Positions 36,015-47,524 of a DNA stretch of 64,000 nucleotides are shown one piece after another. The first letter of the stretch is position 1, and every line of letters starts with the position of its first letter. Source of the DNA: Camellia lanceoleosa (lineage: Eukaryota; Streptophyta; Magnoliopsida; Ericales; Theaceae); the NCBI GenBank assembly GCA_025200525.1, contig CM045758.1, positions 226,278,767 to 226,342,766 on the forward strand, given 5' to 3'. The translations under genes were made by a program, and so were the position numbers. A model generated the notes under the pieces. It was not told where the DNA came from, made no database searches, and saw only the letters and a program-made list of their open reading frames with translations.

Positions 36015-36250
36015 TATTCTATAAGAACAACTCCAATATTATTATTCATTTTTCAATTAAAGTACAAAAAATGAATACTTTTTATTTTATCTATTCAACT
36101 GCACAAATTATTTAAGGTATCAAGACTCTTCAAATGTAGTCAACTTGAAGAATTTTTTTTAAAAAAAATAGCTATTGCAATGACTAGCCTATTGGTGCAA
36201 ATTTAACAACTTTCAGTTTATTTTTTATATTATTTATCTTTTTGTTTTTC
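36015..36250. mobile_element. Possible MITE (copy 2 of a diverged pair)
   Basis: Starts near AACAACTCCAATATT and contains CTTCAAATGTAGTCAAC, TTGAAGAATTTTTT and TAGCTATTGCAATGACTA, paralleling the copy at 35,640-35,940. Confidence 0.4.
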
Positions 36251-36279
36251 ATAAGCAATTCCAAAATTCAAACAGTACT

Positions 36280-36430
36280 TTCATTAAGCATGTATTAGCT
36301 TGGGGTGTGCTCCTTCTAGGTGTCAGGTTCAACTCTCATTAGGTGCTATCAATTTCTTGAGGCCACACCTATAGGCTTTGCCCGTAATTCACTCAATCCA
36401 CAGATTTTTGACACCTAGAAATGAAAATAT
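36280..36430 (+). mobile_element. Possible SINE fragment
   Basis: TTAGCTTGGGGTGTGCTCC followed by GTGTCAGGTTCAACTCTC looks like A and B boxes of a tRNA-derived element. Short and uncertain. Confidence 0.3.
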
Positions 36431-36639
36431 GAGGTTAAGCTAATCTGTGGATAGAAGTTGCTTTATCATCAAACAAAACTTAGCAATACATATTTATGAA
36501 GAATTTTTTTTAAGATCCTTGAATTTTTTTTTAATGAAACTTAACAAAACTTAGAATATATATATATATATATTTTATGAAGATTTTATAAGATAAAGGC
36601 CATACAATATTTTCATAGTAGTTAAGGTCCTTCAACATT

Positions 36640-36775
36640 TTCACAAAGAAAATTCGACTCAGAGAAATTTGACCCCGACTTAGAGAAATTTCGGCCCTAA
36701 CACAGAGAAATTTTGGCCCTGACAGAGAGAAATTCCAAAATTTCTCTAGTATGATCACGGAGAAATTTCATTAAG
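36640..36775. repeat. ~27-bp short tandem repeats (GAGAAATTT)
   Basis: Four to five copies of CAGAGAAATTTCGGCCCTGA with variation, the last one followed by an inverted AAATTTCTC. Confidence 0.65.
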
Positions 36776-37030
36776 AGACCTTAGTTAATAAAAAAAATAT
36801 CTTGGACCTTTCCTATGACACAAAATTGGAGAGGGATATTTCGCTAATTTTTCCATATTTATCTATCTATCTATATTATTATCATAATGCCATTAATTAT
36901 ATTTAAAAAAAAAGGAACAAAATCTATAACACAGTTATGTTTTTGCGGGCACAAATATAATTATATTACAAATAACTATCAATCATTTACTAATTTAGAA
37001 TGAATAAAAGTAAATAATTCAAATTCATTT

Positions 37031-37330
37031 TGTCACGTCCCAACCCTGGTTGCTTAGCGCTGGAATCATAACTTGCTAATTAATTCTAATTTTAGCAAAT
37101 TAAGTGGCGCAGACAGAGGTGGAAAGAAACTAAGAAAGTAATTAAATTTTAATAAAACGAAATACATCCATTAGGTTTTTCTTATTTTATTATTCGGTAA
37201 CAGACAATTATAAACAAAAGAGAAAAAAAAAAAAATCCGCATCAAATTTCATACTGATCCCACTACATGAGGTTACAATCCTTCTTTATATTTCATCACC
37301 TAAAAGGGGTAACAACTATAAGCACACAAC
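37031..37330 (-). repeat. Possible LTR end fragment, related to solo LTRs A and B
   Basis: Begins TGTCACGTCCCAACCC, which on the minus strand reads as the GGGTTGGGACGTGACA type of 3' end seen in LTRs A and B. The other end was not found, so the extent is a guess. Confidence 0.35.
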
Positions 37331-37739
37331 AGAGTGAGAGATATTATACCAAGAGCATAGGGTTCAAAATAACCATGGATAGTTATTTAAGCTAAAGCAT
37401 TAAACAAACTTAATTTGAGTAAATAAAATATTTAAGTGGCGGAAATTGAAATCCAGAAGTTATGTAAACCATGGTATAGAACAGGACATAACAGAGGTCA
37501 CTAGAGTGACAATCAGAACAGAAGTCAATGGATCCATGACAAATAGAAGGTCACAAATTGACCAATCAGAGGCTAATGGTAATTTAAGTCTTCCAAAGCA
37601 TTGGACTCCCGTGGTGGTACTCACAAAAATAAATATTTATATAATTATTGCCAAATAATTTCTAAAATTTAAACAATCATATCTATGGGTTTCAATTTAA
37701 GTAAATAGAGTTCAAAAAATAATTAACGTAAGTGAAATA
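37331..37739. other. AT-rich spacer
   Basis: No gene or clear element. Confidence 0.35.
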
Positions 37740-38240
37740 TTAATATAATTTATAGATGTGGAGACGTGGTTTGGAAATACTCTCTGGATCCTGTAGGGCG
37801 CTCTTGATCCTTAGCTAGTCACCTGAAAAGGAATGAACACTCCGGTCGGGGGTGCCGGAATTAGCACTCCGACGGATAAGTCAGTGTATACTCTCTTAGT
37901 TGCTTGTATCTCAAGTTAATCTTACTTGTTCTCACATACCTTTCTTTGGCTAATGCTCCTCTATTTATATTTTTCTTTTGGGCCTCAGGGTCTGGCCCAC
38001 CCTTAATCTATTGCACGTTTATTTATTGGGCTTTTGTTCGATTGGTTCTACGGCTGATTAATCTATTCGGCTTTGGGATCGTCCAGGATAAAGCCGAATA
38101 CACATTCCGTCATTGACTGTCCTCATATCGTTATTCAGCTTTATTGCCTCCACAATATCTGGCTCCCACAATTGCCCCCCAAACATCCTATTAATGCCAG
38201 TTAGTCGGCATGTTTGGTTTCGAACGGCGTGTTTGATTTT
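37740..38240 (-). repeat. LTR-like segment of the second Tat element
   Basis: TTTATA at 37,964-37,969 is a TATAAA on the minus strand. Next to it, GAACACTCCGGTCGGGGGTGCC and CACTCCGACGGATAAGTCAG resemble the R/U5 part of plant gypsy LTRs read in antisense. (The first phrase is at about 37,837-37,858.) A short inverted pair, ATTCGGCTTT and AAAGCCGAAT, lies at about 38,067-38,101. LTR ends not defined. Confidence 0.45.
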
Positions 38241-38555
38241 GAACTTGAAAAGTCAAGGAAAGAATAGCGGTTAACCTCATTCCAACGCATGTCAGAACAC
38301 ACGCTTTTTAGTTTTCGTACGCTTTCTTCATTTAATGCGATTTGAAACTATGTTGTCCCTTCGAATGTAAGTTTTTTTTTTTTTGAATACTCAAAGCTTC
38401 TGGTTTTCCTTTCGATATATCTCTATTTCGCGACTTCTGCAACTTCCTCATGTTTCTCATTGTGTGTTTTGCTTCTTGTAAGTTCTCTTCTCCTTCATTT
38501 CGAATCCCATTTCCTTGTTTATTTTTAGTTTTGCATAATCCATAGGCTAGCTAGG

Positions 38556-40975
38556 ATGGAAAAACACTTGAAAGAACTCGTTTCTGCGGATCGAATTTCT
38601 AGTTTTCGATGCCATTATTCCATCATCGACAACGTCCATCTATCACTCGTGACAGACAGCACCACTAATATGGAGAGGACTAATGAAAGTACAATCATCT
38701 TTCCTCTCCTATCAATTGCTGAGGGCGGAGTCCGTTTTCCCCTTCACCCATTTTGAAGGGTCGTCCTTCGACACTGGGGTCTAATTGCTTCCCAACCTAA
38801 TTTAAATTTTTTTCAAATCATAATGGGGATTATAGAGTTGAACCGACGCCTTAGGATTAACCTTGGTATACCTGCAATTCGACATTGTTATGCCTTAGCC
38901 AAATCTTCTGGCCGGCTGGGATGCTATTTTCTTAGGGCCAAGGATACCGATCATCACTTAGGGTTCGTTTAGGAAGGGGTCATTTGGGCTCTTTTGGTTC
39001 TTTGAGCCACAAAAGACAGAATAGGCTATTTGAGCCACAACAGACAAAACATCACATCCAACCCATAATCATCACACTCTTCTCTCACAAAAAAAGTCCA
39101 AAAAGCCAAAAAGCCAAAAAGTCCTTCCCAAACCAAGCTTTTGAGCCCAGGCTCAAATAGCCAAAAAAGCCAAAAAGCCAACCCACTTCCCAAACGGAGG
39201 CTAGTGACTATGCTTGCTAGTTTTGGCAAGCGTGTTGACAATGTAATGGTCATTGTTCGAGGCAACTGGGAATTCAGCGAGGGTGAAGATCGCCTAGATC
39301 CTATGTCAAGATGAAAAGGCGACCAGGTGGTCATATAGCTCATTTTTTTATTATTATATATTTATTCGGCTTTCCTTCTATGCACTTACCGTTTTGTTTA
39401 TGCAGGCAATGATTTGAAGAAAGTTTTGGTTTCAGCTAACGACACCATACTTGCGGAAATTAAAATCGCACTCCAGTTTTTTGGCTGTCTGAGCCTTCAA
39501 AAACAAGGGAGGGCAGCCTACATTCTTTTGAGATACAAGCCGACTTACGCAATGTTTTCGACGGCATACAACATTCCAATTCTGAGGGGCGAATAGCATC
39601 TTACGGCCCTTATCTTTCCCAACTTCAAAAACCTAAGGCAGATTGGTTTGGAAGCCTCCGATTCGGAGCAAGTGGAAGAACAAGTAGCCAAAGAGGTCGC
39701 CGAGGAGCCGAACCAGTTGGAAGCTGAGGTAGACGAGGCTCTAAGCTTGGCCTTTGAGGAAGCCGACCTCAATTCATCCAACCTTCCATCCACTTTAGGC
39801 CGAGGGGACGTCTCCTTTGAAGACATTTTTACAGACTTAGGAGACCTTCCCGGCGCCTATCCTGAGAATGTGGCTGGGAAGTTGCTCACGTAACTTGCCA
39901 GGAGGAAAAACGCCGAAAGGATGGTTGCCCGGAGGAGAGCCGAGGCCATCCGATTGGAAACTCCACCCGCTGCCGTCGCTGAGTCCTCTCTGCCTGTTAT
40001 TGAGGAAGAAATGGCTTAGACCAAAAGCCCGACGACGGAGCAGGTAGAATAGGAGGATCATGAGGCTGAGCAAAGGGGGAAAAAGCGCCCCGCCGAGCGA
40101 GAAGCCATCTTTGGTGAGGACTAAATCGATAAACGGCCGCGCATTGAGGAATCAGACTTGGTTGTTCCGTTCATTGTTCAACCAAGGATAAGGAATATGC
40201 CGATCGCCTTTGATGCATCGGCTTTGAAGGTTCCAGCTGTGGCCTTGAGCATGGCCTTCTCAATTTCCCTACTGGTTGACAGAGCCACATTTCGGGCGGA
40301 GCTAGATCTATTGTCAATTGCATTAGCCGCTCAATCGGCCTTATTGGTACATTCCTTGCCTTATCTGCAATCTTCCGCCTAGACATATATATATATATAT
40401 ATTTTCTTATTTTTTGTAACTCTATTTCCTTCTTTTGTGGACGGTGGGTAGGATAGCCAAAATCGACCGCCATCAACATGATGCTATAGAATAGATCGAC
40501 TTGTTGAAAGCCGAAATTGAAAATGAAAAGAGCAAGGCTGTGGAAGCCTCTCAAAGAGCCAATTCCGAGGCATCAAAAGCGGTGAAGGAATGTGCGAGAG
40601 CCGACTCCGAGGCCGAGAGCGCAAAAAATTCTGACCAACTAAGGCTGGCCGTCGAAGAGAGGGTAAAAGCAAGCGAAGACGTGCTCAAGTTAGCCAATGA
40701 GGTGATCGCTAAGCTGGAAGCCGATTTGAAAGAGTCAAGGAAGGTAAAGGAAATAGCCGACTCCGAGATTTCCAAAGCGTTCCAAGCTAGGATGGATGCC
40801 ACCTTGGAAAACTATGTGGAAGAAGTGCCTAAGTTCGAGAATCGGGGCTTCAAACACGGCTGGCTTAAAGCCCTTACTGCCACGAATGTGACATTGGCGC
40901 AACTGATTCCATACGAGTAGGTGGACATTGAGCCGCTGGAGTCTAACCCTAAAGATTGATTAGGGTGATATTTTG
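38556..40975 (+). pseudogene. Decayed extra ORF of the second Tat element, gypsy-type transposon family
   Basis: Frame pieces on the plus strand: a start near 38,556, an in-frame TGA at 38,754, then LRHWGLIASQPNLNFF, GIPAIRHCYALAKSSGR and GCYFLRAKD (38,760-38,950). These match the N-terminal family of such plant retrotransposon ORFs. A MITE interrupts at about 38,955-39,203. An exon-like continuation starts after TTTATGCAG (about 39,405). An acidic region follows (39,650-39,893), then a long coiled coil (40,501-40,800). The end is NRGFKHGWLKAL and LIPYEQVDIEP-type sequence near 40,840-40,960, with a TAG at 40,918. Several stops and frame changes make it non-functional. What such ORFs do is not known. 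Confidence 0.65.
38955..39203. mobile_element. MITE inside the second Tat ORF
   Basis: Ends GGGTTCGTTTAGGAAGG and CTTCCCAAACGGAGGC are inverted. The interior has CAAAACATCACATCCAAC and CTTCTCTCACAAA in common with the MITEs at 9.4 and 29.9 kb, plus repeated AAAGCCAAAA. It separates two parts of the ORF. Confidence 0.65.
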
Positions 40976-41350
40976 ATTTTTGTTAGGCATCTTAGATGCA
41001 TAGTTTTTGTAGGTTTTTGTTAGTAGATTTTCATTTCTTTACTTCGACTGGAAGTTTAAATGTAAGGTAATTTTCATGTGTAAAATGACTACTATCTATA
41101 CTCAATTTATTAATTAAAATTTCCTATGCTTTTCGATTTACTGCATATACTATTTGTCTTCAATTTATTAATGAAAATTCCTTATGCATTTCTATTTGCT
41201 GCATATGAGTAAATTAAACATCCAATAAATTAACCAAATCAATTAAACATCCTATGCTTGTCTTTGCTATTTAGCCGAATAAATAAACGAATCGACAGTT
41301 AACATTTTGGAAAGGTGCATGAATATTCAATAAAATAATGAGTAAATTGG
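40976..41350. other. Non-coding spacer of the second Tat element
   Basis: AT-rich sequence with a duplicated phrase (TCAATTTATTAATTAAAATT near 41,103 and CAATTTATTAATGAAAATTCC near 41,161). No gene. Confidence 0.4.
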
Positions 41351-41354
41351 CTTA

Positions 41355-41865
41355 AGACCTTGACGTTTGGCCGATTAGATTAATGAATATGCCCCTGACC
41401 CAGCCAATGTATGAACTGGAATGCCGAATGCTATTAGTTCATGGAGTGGCTGGGGCACACAACCTGAGCGGTGCAATGGCTCGACATCTGGCTGATTAGA
41501 TTAATGAATTTGCCCTTAACCTAGCTAATGCATGAACTAGAACGCCGAATGCTATTAGTTCATGGAGCGGCTGGGGCACATGAGATGATCGGCACCAGGC
41601 TTGGACATTTGGCCGATTAGATTAATGAATCTGCCTTGCCCCAGCTGATGCATGAACTGGAACGTCGAATACTATTAGTTCATGGAGTGGCTGGGGAACA
41701 CAACCTGACCGGCGTAAGGGCTCGACATCGGGGCGATTAGATTAATGAATCTGTCCTTGACCCAGCTAATGCATGAACTGGAATGCCGAATGCTATTAGT
41801 TCATGGAGCGGCTGGGGCATATGAGATGATCGGCACCAGGTTTGGAAAGTTAGCATTGATGAGAT
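41355..41865. repeat. ~119-bp tandem repeat, about four copies
   Basis: The landmark GATTAGATTAATGAAT recurs at about 41,374, 41,494, 41,614 and 41,734, with GCTATTAGTTCATGGAG and CGGCTGGGGCAC in each unit. It takes the same place relative to the ORF 3' end as the short repeats at 3.9-4.1 kb in the first Tat element. Confidence 0.85.
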
Positions 41866-42188
41866 TGCCTTGGGGGTGCTGCACTTGTAAGAAATAAATG
41901 GGGTGGGTGCTGGGTGCGCGGAGGCGCCATTGTTGCGTTCAGAGCCAATAAATTGAGGGAGAAAAAGAGCAGTGTGGACGATTGTGGATGGCAAGAAGAT
42001 TATTCTTCAATAGCAGAGGAGAAGGGAGAACACTCGCAGAGTTGGACGCAGAGATGAATCGAGGTGGCGAGCCTACGTGCATGGGGAGTAGGACGTCGAG
42101 AGAATGTGAAAAATGCCAGTCCCTGCGTCGTCAAAGTAGGTCACCCAGAAGGGAAAAACAGTAACGGGGTAGCTCCCCTCTACCACGC

Positions 42189-42908
42189 TTGAGAGGAGAA
42201 ACTAGTGCGACACCGCGCCTGTTGAGTTTTACGATTTTTGTGGGGAACAAATCGATGACGGAAGCGGATTCAATTGTTCATGACCCAAATGTGGCAGTCG
42301 AGTTTGCTCGACAAATTTTTCCAGTAGAAGTCCAGCAGTCGATGGTTGGTCGACCTGATTTCAAAGTGTTTCAGGAAGGCATCCATGGAGCGGTGAAAGG
42401 GCTGTATACTGCCTATAAAATCGGCATGCGTCTTCGTGTCGCGCAGCGGGAGATAGAGCAGAAGGATGAACATATTCAAAACTTAGAAGCTTGGGCGGAG
42501 AAGGCTGAGCATGAACTAAGAAAGGTCAAAGCTGCCGAGACACAGTCGGCCGGCCGAGCTAACTCGATTGTGGAAGAAAGGGTGACCTAACGGCTTATAA
42601 GTCATGCGATTGCTGATTGAGATACGACAAGCATGTTTGCAATAGAAGCTGTAAAGACCAGGGCTTATGAACAAGGCTCCCATGACGGCCGAAAAGTTAG
42701 GATACAGAAGACTAAGGAAAAGCTCGCCGAGGAGGTCTACCGATGCAAGAATCATGGATTTAAGCACGGGTGGGTCAAGGCTCTCCAGGCTGTAAAGGCT
42801 CTCCAGGCAGCAGGCGTTGATTCGGCGTCGCCGTTATATCAAGGTCATCATTTTCTCTTTGCGGTTTTCAAAGTCGAGAAGAGCGATGACGAGGGGGATG
42901 CCGAATAA
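42189..42908 (+). pseudogene. C-terminal coiled-coil fragment of a Tat-type extra ORF
   Basis: Two frame pieces, 42,189-42,590 and 42,633-42,908, separated by in-frame stops. The first has an AVKGLYTAYKIGMRL segment and a coiled coil; the second has CKNHGFKHGWVKALQA, clearly akin to NRGFKHGWLKALTA of the upstream ORF. It may be a second, diverged copy of the same protein family, left by a nested or recombined element. It ends about 90 bp before the satellite starts. Confidence 0.6.
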
Positions 42909-42996
42909 AACTGAACATAAATTAAAACAATATGCAAACATTTAAAATAACATGTTTCATTGAATTAATAGATAATACATAATTCGCTTTCAATCT

Positions 42997-45375
42997 ATGT
43001 TCAGTTTATCACTCGCCCTTTCTTGCACATCGTACTATTTTATGCAGTTTACCACTCGCGCTGTTTTGCGCATGGCACTGTTTTGCGCAGTTTACACTCG
43101 CGCTATTTTGCGCATCGCACTGTTTTGTGCAGTTTACACTCTCGCTATTTTGCGCATCGCACTGTTTTGTGCAGTTTATCACTCGCGCTTTCTTGCGCAT
43201 CGCATTGTTTTTGTGCAGTTTATCACTCGCCCGTTCTTGCGCGTTGCACTATTTTGTGCAGTTCACACTTGCACTATGTTGCGCATGGCACTGTTTTGTG
43301 CTGTTTATCACTTGCGCTTTCTTGCGTATCGAATTGTGTTGTGCAGTTTATCACTCGTGCTATTTTGTGCATCGCACTGTTTTGTGCAGTTTACACTCGC
43401 GCTATTTTGCGCATCGCACTGTTTTGTGCAGTTTACACTCGCGCCATTTTGCGCATCGCACTCTTTTGTGCAGTTTACACTCTGTTTTGTGCAGTTTACA
43501 CTCGCGCGATTTTGCGTATCGCACTGTTTTGTGCAGTTTATCACTCGCGCCATTTTGCGCATCGCACTATTTTGTGCAGTTTATCACTCGCGCTGTGTTG
43601 CGCATCGCACTGTTTTGTGCAGTTTATCACTCGCGCTTTCTTGCGCATCGCACTATGTTGTGCAGTTTATCACTCGCGTTGTTTAGCGCATCTCACTGTT
43701 TTGTGCAGTTTATCACTACTATTGCTTTATGATCGCGCCGCACTATTTTGTGCGTTGTGTTATCGCATTGTTTTGTGCGGTTTATCACTCGCCCTTTCTT
43801 GCGCATCGCACTGTTTTGTGCAGTTTACCACTCGCGCTGTTTTGCGCATGGCACTGTTTTGCGCAGTTTACACTCGCGCTATTTTGCGCATCGCACTGTT
43901 TTGTGCAGTTTACACTCTCGCTATTTTGCGCATCGCACTGTTTTGTGCAGTTTATCACTCACGCTATTTTGCGCTTATTTTGCGCGATCGCACTCTTTGT
44001 GCTATTTACACGCGCTATTTTGCGCATTACCTTTATTTTGTCGCGGTTTCGCTCGCGCTATTTTGCGCATCGCACTGTTTTGTGCAGTTCACACTCGCGG
44101 TGTTTTGCGCATCGCACCGTTTTGTGCAGTTTATCACTCGCGCTGTTTTGCGCATGGCACTGTTTTGTGCAGTTTATCACTTGCGCTATTTTGCGCATCG
44201 CACTGTGTTGTGCAGTTTACACTCGCGCTGTGTTGCGCATCGCACTGTTTTGTGCAGTTTATCACTCGCGCTTTCTTGCGCGTCGCACTATTTTGTGCAG
44301 TTCACACTCGCGCTATGTTGCGCATGGCACTGTTTTGTGCAGTTTATCACTCGCGCTTTCTTGCGCATCGAACTGTGTTGTGCAGTTTATCACTCGCGCT
44401 ATTTTGCGCATCGCACTGTTTTGTGCAGTTTATCACTCGCGCTATTTTGCGCATCGCACTGTTTTGTGCAGTTCACACTCGCGCTATGTTGCGCATCGCA
44501 CTGTTTTGTGCAGTTTATCACTCGCGCTATTTTGCGCATCGCACTGTTTTGTGCAGTTCACACTCGCGCTATGTTGCGCATCGCACTGTTTTGTGCAGTT
44601 TATCACTAGCGCTATTTTGTGCATCGCACTTTCTCGTGCAGCTTACACTAGCGCTATTTTATGCATCGCACTGTTTTGTGCAGTTTACACCCGCGCTATT
44701 TTGCGGACGGCACTGTTTTATGCAGTTTATCACTTGCGCTCTTTTGCGCATGACACTGTTTTACTGTTTTATGTAGTTTATCACTCACGCTATTTTGCGT
44801 ATCGCACAGTGTTGTGCAGTTTATCACTCGTGCTATTTTGCGCATCGCACTGTTTTGTGCAGTTCGCACTCACGCTATGTTGCGCATCGCACTGTGTTGT
44901 CTAATTTATCACTCGCGCTTTCTTGCGCATCGCACCATCTTGTGCAGTTTATCACTCACGCTATTTCGCACATCGGACTGTCTTGTGCAGTTTACACTCG
45001 TGCTAATTTGCGCATCGCACTGTTTTGTGTAGATTACACTCGCGCAATTTTGCGCATCGCACTGTTTTGTGTAGATTACACTCGTGCAATTTTGCGCATC
45101 GCACTGTTTTGTGCAGTTTATCACTCGCGCTATTTTGCGCATCGCACTGTTTTGTGCAGTTCACACGCGTGGTGTTTTGCGCAAGGCACCGTTTTGTGCA
45201 GTTTACCACTCGCGCTGCTTTGCGCATGGCACTGTTTTGTGCACTTTACTACTTGCACTATTTTGCGCATCGCACTGTGTTGTGCAGTTTACACCCACGC
45301 TGTGCTGCGCATCGTACTGTTTTGTGCAGTTTACCACTTACGCTATTTTGCGCATCGCACTGTTTTGTGTAGTTG
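42997..45375 (+). repeat. Satellite block, type A monomers
   Basis: Type A: TTTTGCGCATCGCACTG with TTTTGTGCAG. Monomers are fairly uniform, and variants recur in an order suggesting higher-order repeats. Confidence 0.8.
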
Positions 45376-45552
45376 ACACTCGCGCTATATTGGCGATCGC
45401 CTGACCGCTTTTGCCGTTATCGCCTTTGTGTTGTGCGCTTTATCACTACGCTTATTTTGGCGATCCCACCGCTTTTGTTTACATCGTCGCTTATTTTGGC
45501 GATCGTGACTATTTTGTGCGATTATCACTCGCTATTTTGGCGATCGACCGCT
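45376..45552 (+). repeat. Short satellite block, type B monomers
   Basis: First appearance of TTTTGGCGATCG, GACCGCTTTTGT and GTGCGCTTTATCAC forms, between type A blocks. Confidence 0.7.
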
Positions 45553-46390
45553 TTTGTGCAGTTTACAATCGCGCTATTTTGCGCGTGGCATTGTTTTGTG
45601 CAGTTTATCACTCGTGCTATTTTGCGCATCGCACTGTTTTGTGCAGTTCACACTCGCGCTATGTTGCGCATCGCACTGTTTTGTGCAGTTTATCACTCGC
45701 GCTTTCTTGCGCATCGCACTGTGTTGTGTAGTTTATCACTCGCGCTATTTTGCGCATCGCACTGTTTTGTGCAGTTTATCACTAGCGTTTTTTTGCCCAT
45801 CGCACTGTTTCTTGCAGTTGACACTCGCGCTATGTTGCGCATCGCACTGTTTTGTGCAGTTCGCACTCGCGCTATGTTGCGCATCGCACTGTTTTGTGCA
45901 GTTTATCACTCGCACTTTCTTGCGCATCGCACTGTGTTGTGCAGTTTATCACTAGCGCTATTTTGTGCATCGCACTGTCTTGTGCAGTTTACACTAGCAC
46001 TATTTTGCGCATCGCACTGTTTTGTGCAGTTTACACTCGCGCTGTTTTGCGGATGGCACTGTTTTGTGCAGCTTATCACTCACATTCTATTGCGCATCGC
46101 ACTGTTTTAAGCAGTTTATCACTCGCGCTATTTTGCGCATCGCACTGTTTTGTGTAGTTGACACTCGTGCTATTTTGCGCATCGCACTGTTCTGTGCAAT
46201 TTATCACTTGCGCTTTCTTGCGCATCGCACTGTGTTGTGCAGTTTATCACTCGTGCTATTTTGCGCATCGCACTGGCTTGTGCAGTTTACACTCGCGATA
46301 TTTCACGCTTCGCACTGTTTTGTGCAATTTACACTCGCGCTATTTTGCGCATCGCATTGTTTTCTGTTGTTTACACTCGCGCTAACACTC
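45553..46390 (+). repeat. Satellite block, type A monomers
   Basis: Returns to GCGCATCGCACTG. The part at 45,938-46,150 is nearly repeated at 49,655-49,845. Confidence 0.7.
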
Positions 46391-47524
46391 GCGCTATTTT
46401 GCGCATCGCCTTTACTTTTGTGCGATTTACACTGCTACGCATTTTGCGATCGTGACTCTTTGTGCGCTTTTACACTGCTTTTGTGTAGTTTACACTCGTG
46501 GGATTTTCGTGTTGCGCGACGACCGTTGTGCGCTTTATCACTCGCGCTTTTTTGCGCGATCGCACCATGTTGTGCGCTTTATCCTCGCGTATTTTGCACA
46601 ATGCACCGTTTTGTGCGCTTTACACCCGCTTATGTTGCGATCGTGACCGCTTTTGTGCGCTTTATCACTCGATGCGCGCGATCGCACTATTTGTGTAGTT
46701 TATCACTATGCTATTTTGCGATCGCACCGCTTTTGTGCTTTATCACTCACGCTGTTACGATCGACTGCTTTGTTTTGCGCTTCACGGTCGCTCATTGCAT
46801 CGCGACCGTGTTGTGCGATTTATCACACGCGCTATTTTTGCGATCGTGACGCGCTTTTGTGCGCTTTACACTGGCCATATGATTTGTGCGATGGCACTAT
46901 TTTGTGCGATTTATCACTACATACTGCGTTGTGCATCGTGACTGCTTTTGTGCGCTTCACACTCGCTACCTGCGCGATCGCAGGTTTTGTGCAATTTATC
47001 ACTCGCGCTTTCTTGCGCATCGCACTATTTTATGCAAGTATCACTTATACCGCTTAGCGCATCTCACCGCTTTTGTGCGATTTATCACTGCTTATTTTGG
47101 CGATCGCGACTGCTTTTGTGCGATTTACACTCACGCTTATGTTGCGATCGCACTATTTTGTGCGCTTTATCTCGCGCTTTCTTGCGATCGCATTGTTTTG
47201 TGCGGTTTATCACCCTTTCTTGCGAACCTTTGTGCGCTTTTACCACTCGCTACTGCTTTTGTGCGCTTTACACTCACGGTATTTTGTGCATCGCGACTTT
47301 TGTGCGCTTTACACTCGCTATTTTGGCGATCGTGACCGCTTTTGTGCAGTTTACCACTCACGCTATTTTGGCGTAACGCTTATTTTGCGATCGCGATTTT
47401 GCACCGCATTTTTGTGCGCTTAATCACTGCGACTATTTTGCACATTGCAACCTTTTTGTGCGCTCACACCGCGGTGTTTTTGCGATCGCACCGCTTTTGT
47501 GCGCCACTCGCTACCGCTTTTACG
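46391..47524 (+). repeat. Satellite block, type B monomers, irregular
   Basis: GCGATCGTGAC, TTTTGTGCGCTTTA and many length variants. Confidence 0.7.

Larger units (their letters stand above)
37740..42910 (-). mobile_element. Second Tat-type retrotransposon, minus strand, 3' portion only
   Basis: Read from left to right it mirrors the element at 1-8,437: an LTR-like segment with a minus-strand TATA, then the antisense-type ORF (here on the plus strand) N-terminus first, then tandem repeats. No pol sequence is present; where it would be expected on the right, a second ORF fragment and then the satellite follow. Boundaries are approximate. Confidence 0.6.

Noticed and set aside
43023..44609. 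528-codon ORF and other long forward ORFs in 43-48.8 kb as real Cys-rich repeat proteins
   Set aside because: They are translations of a stop-free 42/43-bp satellite, overlap in several frames, and shift frame with each 43-bp unit.
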